From: CAZUDI01 sp964618975
GTDB lineage: Bacteria > Desulfobacterota > Desulfomonilia > UBA1062
Direction: 5' to 3'
NCBI GenBank assembly: GCA_964618975.1
Contig: CAZUDI010000006.1
Location: forward strand, 16,322-80,321
DNA: 64,000 nt
Position 1 is the stretch's first letter. Each line of letters starts with the position of its first letter. A program made the translations under genes and the position numbers. Shown in pieces: positions 59,049-64,000 of the stretch. Below the pieces are notes generated by a model. The model saw only the letters and a program-made list of their open reading frames with translations, was not told the origin of the DNA and made no database searches.

Positions 59049-60437
59049 ATGGTCCTGGAAGGGGGTAGGAAGCGGGCGGTTCTGCGGGTTTCTCTCTTAT
59101 GCATTCCTTTCCTTTGGTTGTTTCTCACCGGTCTTTCGGGCTGGGCTGCGGTCGATCCTTCCGAGGGAGAAACCACCTACCGCCTGATTTCCGAGGCCGT
59201 TCGAGGCCAGGGTGACGGCGCAGTGCTGCTCGAAATCGAAGCGCAAAGAGCGCGACTTGACTGGACAAAGGCTCAACCCATGGAGCTCAAAGGCAATCTG
59301 CGTCTGCTCAAACATCAACAAGGCCCAGGGACGGCCGAGAAATCAGGCGTCTTCCTGGTGAGGAAACTCTCGGGAGAGGTCTTTGTTCTGGTCACACCGC
59401 CGGCCGGGAGCGATCCCCTCTATGCCGGCCTGGAAAAGCTGCTGCAGGACAAGCTGGCCTTCCAGATCGAGACCCTCACCGCACGGGTTGATGGCCGGGA
59501 GCTGTCCTTCGCCCGTCTCCTGGAGCGGCCCTACCAGCTCACCTTCGACAGGATCTTCAAGGTATCGATCGTGCTGCTGCTGTTCTTCGTCATGCTGGGA
59601 ATGGCGTTGACCCTCACCGTGCAGGATTTTGTGGGCGTCTTCACCAAACCGCTGGCCATGATCGTGGGCCTTCTGGTGCAGTACGGTCTCATGCCGCTGG
59701 TGGCCGTGCTGATCGGGCGGCTGATGGGCTTCTATGAAACCATGCCCTTCATCTTCATCGGCCTGGTCCTGGCCATGGCCTCGCCGGGCGGCGTCACCTC
59801 CAACCTCTTCACCCAGTTGACCAGGGGGGACCTGGCCCTCTCCATCTCGCTGACCGCCCTGTCGACGGTGCTCTCCCTGGTTTTCACCCCCCTGCTCTTG
59901 AGCCTCTACTGCTCCAACGTCCCCGACGTCGAGATCCCCGTGGGCCTGATCGTCTCGACCATCGCCGTGCTGGTCATCATCCCGCTTATCATCGGGATGA
60001 CGGTGCGGTCCCGATGGGCCGCGTTTGCGCAAAAGTCCACCAGGATATTCTCACTGCTGGGGCTGGTGGCCCTCGTGTTTCTGATCGTCGCCGGTGTTGT
60101 CAGCAACCTGGAGGTGTTCAAGGAGATCCAGCGCTACGGCCTGGCCGCCCTGGCGACCCTTCTGTTAGCCGCAAGCGCCCTTTTCCTGGGCATCTCCATG
60201 GCCAGATTGAGCGGGGCGGGCAACAGCCAGAATCGGGCCATGACCTTCCAGTCCCTGATCCGCAACACCTCGCTCGCCATGGCCATCTCGCTTTTGCTGC
60301 AGGACATCATGGGCGATTTCTACAGCTCCATGTTCGTGACCGCGGCCCTGTACAGCTTCTGCATGTTCCTCGTCGGCGCGCTCTCCATCAACCTCTACAA
60401 GAAATACCTGGGGGTCGGACAGACGCCAGCGGAATAG
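59049..60437 (+). CDS. BASS-family transporter with extracytoplasmic N-terminal domain
   Basis: 462 residues from ATG 59049 behind GGAGGAGG. A signal peptide/anchor (LLCIPFLWLFLTGLSGWAA) leads to a soluble domain of about 130 residues (YRLISEAVRGQGDGAVLLEI ... FARLLERP) with no recognised fold. From about residue 172, nine or ten hydrophobic helices form a bile acid:sodium symporter (BASS/SBF) domain: FIGLVLAMASPGGVTSNLFTQ holds the sodium-binding-type crossover and IRNTSLAMAISLL the second. Substrates of the family include organic acids and pantoate. An added periplasmic domain is unusual and might bind the substrate. Convergent with the SCP2-E1 gene. Confidence 0.85.
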   Translation: MVLEGGRKRAVLRVSLLCIPFLWLFLTGLSGWAAVDPSEGETTYRLISEAVRGQGDGAVLLEIEAQRARLDWTKAQPMELKGNLRLLKHQQGPGTAEKSGVFLVRKLSGEVFVLVTPPAGSDPLYAGLEKLLQDKLAFQIETLTARVDGRELSFARLLERPYQLTFDRIFKVSIVLLLFFVMLGMALTLTVQDFVGVFTKPLAMIVGLLVQYGLMPLVAVLIGRLMGFYETMPFIFIGLVLAMASPGGVTSNLFTQLTRGDLALSISLTALSTVLSLVFTPLLLSLYCSNVPDVEIPVGLIVSTIAVLVIIPLIIGMTVRSRWAAFAQKSTRIFSLLGLVALVFLIVAGVVSNLEVFKEIQRYGLAALATLLLAASALFLGISMARLSGAGNSQNRAMTFQSLIRNTSLAMAISLLLQDIMGDFYSSMFVTAALYSFCMFLVGALSINLYKKYLGVGQTPAE

Positions 60438-60492
60438 ATCCGCGCCGGACTCACAGCGGAGGGTCTTCAGGGGAGATCCTGACCCGCAGGGC

Positions 60493-60571
60493 ATGATCCG
60501 CGGGGCAGGTTCCGCGGGGCAGGTTCCGGCCCCTTTCGGCCGCCGCGAGCGGTAAGGGAATGCGCGCCCTG
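60493..60571 (+). repeat. Dispersed intergenic repeat, subtype B, copy 10
   Basis: GATCCGCGGGGCAGGTTCC, a direct second unit CGCGGGGCAGGTTCC, then CCCTTTCGGCCGCCGCGAGC, GGTAAGGGAATGCGC. The 14-base left block is duplicated in tandem. It lies between convergent genes ending at 60437 and 60576. Confidence 0.6.
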
Positions 60572-60575
60572 GCGA

Positions 60576-63122
60576 TCAGAACATCCTGTCTCTGATGGCC
60601 TGGGCAATCCGCTGCGGGTCGGGCAGCATGGCGTTTTCCAGGCCCTTGGCATAGGGGATCGGACATTCCGGGGCGGCGATGCGCAGCGGGGCGGATCTCA
60701 GGACCCTGAAGCCCGCCGTGGCCGCGCGCGCGATGACCTCCGCCCCGATGCCCCCGGTGCAGGTGCCCTCTTCCACCGTGACCAGGCGGCCGGTCTTCTT
60801 GATCGACCGCAGGATCGTCTCGCTGTCGAGCGGATAGAGGGTGCACAGGTCGATGACCTCGACGCCGATCCCCTCCCTTTCCAGCAGGGCGGCGGCCTCG
60901 AGGGACACCCCCACCCCCAGCAGGTGGGTCACGATGGTCACGTCCTCCCCGGACCTGCGGATGAGGGCCTTGCCCAGCGGCAGGGTGTATTCCCCGTCGG
61001 GTATTCTGCCCGTCTCGGCATACATCAGCTTGTGCTCGAAGAAGATGACCGGGCTGTTGATCCGGATGGCCGCTTTCAGGAGTCCCTTGGCGGTATAGGC
61101 ATCCGACGGAGAGACCACCATGAGGCCGGGAACCCCGAAAAAGAACTTCTCCATGGACTGCGAGTGCTGCGCGGCCATGCCGATGCCGCTGCCCACAGGC
61201 GTGCGGATGGTCAGCGGGATCGAGACCTGTCCGCCGGTCATGTAGCGCAGCTTGGCGGCCTGATTGAGGATCGGGTCCATGCAGCAGGCCAGGAAATCGC
61301 CGAACAGGATTTCGGCCACCGGCCGCAGGCCGGTCATGGCGGCGCCCACCGCGCCGCCCACAATGCCGTATTCGCTGATCGGCGTGTCGATGATGCGCCC
61401 GGTGCCAAAGCGCTCCACCAGGCCCTCGGTCACATTGAAATATCCGCCGAGCGTCACGTCCTCGCCCCAGAGAAAGACGCCGCCGTCGCGCTCCATCTCT
61501 TCGGCCAGGGCCTCGTTGATGGCCTGGGCCAGGGAGACCTGCCTTTCCCCGGCGCCGGTCGACTCTATCGCGCCCGTGAAATACGCCCTGTCCTCGGGCG
61601 CATACACATCCGCCAGCAGCGCGCTTACCCCCGGATCCGGCGACGCCTCGGCAAAGGCCACCGCCGAAGCGACCGCCTCGGTGGCGGCCTGGCGGGTGGC
61701 CTCGATATCCGCCGGGGTCGCGGCGCCCTCGGCGAGCATCTCCTGGATGAGGCGGGCGATCGGGTCTTCCCGCCGGTAGGCCTCCTTTTCCGACGCATCG
61801 CGGTAGAGCTCGGGGTCGCCTTCCATATGCCCGTGCCAGCGGTAGGTCAAAAGCTCGATCAGGCGCGGCCGGCGGTCCGTGCGCAGGGCCCGCACCACCT
61901 CACCGACCTTGGCGTACACCTCCCGGACATCGTTGCCGCCCAGCTGCAGCGCCTCCATCCCGTAGGCCTGGGCCCGCTGGTACAGGTCGGTCACGCCCGA
62001 GTGCCGCTCCAGGGGGGTGAATTCCCCGTAGCGGTTGTTCTCCACCACGGTCAGCACCGGCAGGTGGAACACCGCGATCATGTTCATGGCCTCGTGGAAC
62101 ATGCCCTGGTTGACGCTGCCGTCCCCGGCGATGACCACGGAGATGTCGTCTCGTTCCTGCTGTTTTATGGTCAGGCCGGCCCCCATGGCCAGGAGGTATC
62201 CGGCGCCGACGATGCCGTTGGCGCCCAGCACCCCGCGCCCCCCGTCGGTCACGTGCATGGAGCCGCCCTTGCCGGCGCACAGCCCCTCCGCCTTGCCGTA
62301 GAGCTCGGCCATCATGCGCTTGAGGTCGGCGCCCTTGGCGATGATATGCCCGTGCCCCCGGTGGGTGGTGTTGAGATAATCCGACTGCCTCAGGTTCAGG
62401 CAGACGCCGGCCGCCACGGCCTCCTGCCCGATGGACAGGTGGATGGCCTCGGTGGGCAGTCGGCCTTCACCGAAGGCGGCCGCCAGGTGCTCTTCGAAGG
62501 CCCGGATGGTGAGCATGGTCTGCAGCAGGTCCCGGTCGGTGGCCGGCAGGGGCTCTGCCCGGTGCAGCACCGGCGGTTTAGAGGGTGGACCCGAGGCAAA
62601 GGCGAGCGGGAAGCCGGGCAGGAACTCCGGGTGCAACTCCCCTTTTTTGGGGAGACCGAGGCGGCCCCAGAACGACGCCTTCTGCCTTCCGGCCCTTGGC
62701 GTGGGGGCCTGCTCCAGCAGATCGCCCCTGCCAAACTCCCGCAGGACCTGCGGATAGAGGGCAAAGGCCGGCTTGAGGGCCGGGATCAGCTTGAGGGCCT
62801 TCTGCACCGAGCCCTTGGGGATGATCCTGCGGGAGGCGATCGCCATGGGGATATTCAGCTCCTCCAGCCAGAATTTATGGCTGGTTTCCGAAGAGAGAAT
62901 CATCTCCACGTCGGCCGCTCTCTCTTCTTCCGGATTCCAGTAATACCGGGGGCCCGCGCCGGTGGTGTCGATATAGAGCACGGTCGGGTAATCGGTATAG
63001 CGGAACTTGGCAACGATCTTGACCCCCCCGATCGAGTCGACGATTGCCGGGGTCGCCAGGATCCTGTCCCACAGCCGCGACAGAATCGCCTCCATTTCCT
63101 CCTGGCCCTGATAGGGTGCCAT
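60576..63122 (-). CDS. SCP2 domain fused to thiamine-dependent dehydrogenase E1 alpha and beta
   Basis: 848 residues from ATG 63122 behind GGGAGGTGG. Residues 8-130 look like a sterol carrier protein 2 (SCP2) lipid-binding domain (VKIVAKFRYTDYPTVLYI, DVEMILSSETSHKFWLEELN). A Pro-rich linker follows. E1 alpha (about 195-510) has AIHLSIGQEAVAAGV and the thiamine motif GDGSVNQGMFHEAMN ... ENNRYGEF. E1 beta (about 525-848) has INEALAEEMERDGGVFLWGED, GDFLACCMDPILNQAAKLRY and HSQSMEKFFFGVPGLMVVSP. This is a complete two-subunit 2-oxoacid (pyruvate/acetoin-type) dehydrogenase E1 in one chain with an added lipid-type domain. No E2 or E3 is nearby. Possible substrate: a hydrophobic 2-oxoacid or diketone. 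Confidence 0.9.
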   Translation of the reverse strand: MAPYQGQEEMEAILSRLWDRILATPAIVDSIGGVKIVAKFRYTDYPTVLYIDTTGAGPRYYWNPEEERAADVEMILSSETSHKFWLEELNIPMAIASRRIIPKGSVQKALKLIPALKPAFALYPQVLREFGRGDLLEQAPTPRAGRQKASFWGRLGLPKKGELHPEFLPGFPLAFASGPPSKPPVLHRAEPLPATDRDLLQTMLTIRAFEEHLAAAFGEGRLPTEAIHLSIGQEAVAAGVCLNLRQSDYLNTTHRGHGHIIAKGADLKRMMAELYGKAEGLCAGKGGSMHVTDGGRGVLGANGIVGAGYLLAMGAGLTIKQQERDDISVVIAGDGSVNQGMFHEAMNMIAVFHLPVLTVVENNRYGEFTPLERHSGVTDLYQRAQAYGMEALQLGGNDVREVYAKVGEVVRALRTDRRPRLIELLTYRWHGHMEGDPELYRDASEKEAYRREDPIARLIQEMLAEGAATPADIEATRQAATEAVASAVAFAEASPDPGVSALLADVYAPEDRAYFTGAIESTGAGERQVSLAQAINEALAEEMERDGGVFLWGEDVTLGGYFNVTEGLVERFGTGRIIDTPISEYGIVGGAVGAAMTGLRPVAEILFGDFLACCMDPILNQAAKLRYMTGGQVSIPLTIRTPVGSGIGMAAQHSQSMEKFFFGVPGLMVVSPSDAYTAKGLLKAAIRINSPVIFFEHKLMYAETGRIPDGEYTLPLGKALIRRSGEDVTIVTHLLGVGVSLEAAALLEREGIGVEVIDLCTLYPLDSETILRSIKKTGRLVTVEEGTCTGGIGAEVIARAATAGFRVLRSAPLRIAAPECPIPYAKGLENAMLPDPQRIAQAIRDRMF

Positions 63123-63194
63123 CGTTCCACCTCCCCTGTGTCTCCCCCGCCCGAGGCCCCCGTTCACCGCGGTTAAGTGCCCCGAATGGACCCC

Positions 63195-63731
63195 TTAGCG
63201 CGACAGCTTCGGGATCAACATGGGGGTCTTGCGCTTGTATTCACGGTAGGCCTCGCCGAGACGTTTCTCCAGTTCCGGTTCCTCGATAAGCTTGAACTCG
63301 AGGATGCTGCCGACCACAAAGAGCGGGGCAAAGACGAAGACCAGGGAGGGGGATCCCACCGAGAACCCAAGCCCGAAGAGCAGAGAGAATATCCCGGACA
63401 GCATGGGGTTTCTCGTATAGGCATAGGGCCCGGCATCGACGAGCTCAGGGGGTGGGCTGACCGGCACCGGGGTTCCCTTGGCCTTGAGAAACTGCAGGAC
63501 TGACCAGGACGACAAGAACGCACCCCCGGCCAAGAGCGGCAGGGACAGGAGATACGACCTGGGCGCCCGGACATATCCCGGAAACGTGAAAGCCTTATCG
63601 GCCGTGCGCGCCAGGAAGACGGTCAGCCAAACCAGGAACAGGAAGGATGCGGCAAGGATGGGCGTAAGGATGATCCGCAGATGCCGTGCCCCGGTTACCA
63701 CCCGATACACGCAATTCACGACACGTTCCAT
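63195..63731 (-). CDS. Isoprenylcysteine/phospholipid methyltransferase-like membrane protein
   Basis: 178 residues from ATG 63731 behind GGTGAGGA. Four or five membrane helices (ILAASFLFLVWLTVFL, YLLSLPLLAGGAFLSSW, SGIFSLLFGLGFSVG, LVFVFAPLFVVGSIL). The C-terminal signature GPYAYTRNPMLSG, followed by EEPELEKRLGEAYREYKRKT and PMLIP, is that of the ICMT/PEMT family, which binds SAM at the membrane face. It probably methylates a lipid or hydrophobic acceptor. The SCP2-E1 gene starts 72 bases downstream on the same strand, so the two likely form an operon, which would fit a lipid theme. Confidence 0.88.
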   Translation of the reverse strand: MERVVNCVYRVVTGARHLRIILTPILAASFLFLVWLTVFLARTADKAFTFPGYVRAPRSYLLSLPLLAGGAFLSSWSVLQFLKAKGTPVPVSPPPELVDAGPYAYTRNPMLSGIFSLLFGLGFSVGSPSLVFVFAPLFVVGSILEFKLIEEPELEKRLGEAYREYKRKTPMLIPKLSR

Positions 63732-64000
63732 GTCCTCACCCCCCCTACCGGCCGCCACCATCCGCCGCACACCGACGTACCGAAGGGTACCACTTACCGT
63801 GAGACAGCGCAAGGCCGGCCCTGCACCCAGGCGGTGATTCCGGCGAGCAAGCCGGGGCCGCACACCTTACCGATTCCATAGCAAAGCATGGATCTTCTCC
63901 ACCGCCAGGCATCAACGGCGCGTGTCAGCGCGTCCGGTGGATGCATTTGATACTATGTAAGGCCTCCTCGAAAGGGTGGTATATTTGAAGCACCAACAAC
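63732..64000. other. Window end, no gene seen
   Basis: 269 bases upstream of the ICMT-like gene. No frame with coding character, and no clear promoter on the minus strand. An AT-rich patch at about 63945-63985 may belong to an upstream region of a gene beyond the window. Confidence 0.4.

Noticed and set aside
1..64000. CRISPR arrays, insertion sequences, phage genes, tRNA or rRNA
   Set aside because: No regularly spaced identical repeats, transposase or integrase motifs, or cloverleaf sequences were found by eye. A tRNAscan and an ISfinder search would settle this.

Overview
The window reads as a chromosomal segment of a GC-rich Gram-negative bacterium. It has LPS inner-core and O-polysaccharide style genes, two sigma-54 activators, OmpA-like and signal-peptide proteins, an HdrD/GlpC-like iron-sulfur protein and a Gly-rich CFIGTA tail protein. 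That mix is typical of Desulfobacterota (the old Deltaproteobacteria), but the assignment is an inference. I see no tRNA, rRNA, insertion sequence, phage or CRISPR array.

Layout. 1-6.3 kb: YitT membrane protein (cut by the window edge), a GT78/GT81-like glycosyltransferase, CorA, and a large SLC12-like cation-chloride cotransporter. 6.3-8.9 kb: a sigma-54 activator with a degenerate receiver, flanked by two small proteins that each have a -24/-12 type promoter. 9.4-13.3 kb: a tightly packed operon of a lysine 2,3-aminomutase-type radical SAM enzyme, two ATP-grasp ligases and a GNAT; this is the best candidate for an undescribed pathway. 13.3-18.8 kb: a strong promoter with a long structured leader ahead of a small membrane protein, a PAS-PAS-GGDEF cyclase, PepA, a nitroreductase and an MBL-fold protein. 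19-22.6 kb: a polar amino-acid ABC importer with a fused double permease. 22.7-23.8 kb: the HdrD-like protein. 23.9-33.6 kb: polysaccharide decoration genes, with an MBOAT + SGNH + opposed GT2 module present twice in tandem and then a hexapeptide acyltransferase. 33.9-43.2 kb: a CHASE4 multi-PAS hybrid kinase, frameshifted gene remnants, a GNAT, a DUF3795 protein, a membrane-anchored sigma-54 activator and an unknown membrane protein. 43.5-50.7 kb: an eight-gene minus-strand glycan operon, from WaaF down to a GT4. 50.8-63.7 kb: acyl-CoA transferase-GNAT fusion, FN3 secreted protein, a GMC oxidoreductase pair, OmpA protein, crotonase, BASS transporter with an extracytoplasmic domain, SCP2-E1alpha-E1beta fusion and an ICMT-like protein.

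A family of imperfect 60-100 bp intergenic repeats (about ten copies) sits at transcription-unit boundaries across the window. Two themes connect the genes. One is ion/osmolyte homeostasis in the first 13 kb: glycosylglycerate-type GT, CorA, SLC12-like carrier and a beta-lysine type operon. The other is envelope glycan building and O-acylation from 24 to 51 kb. Both themes are inferences from gene families and context.
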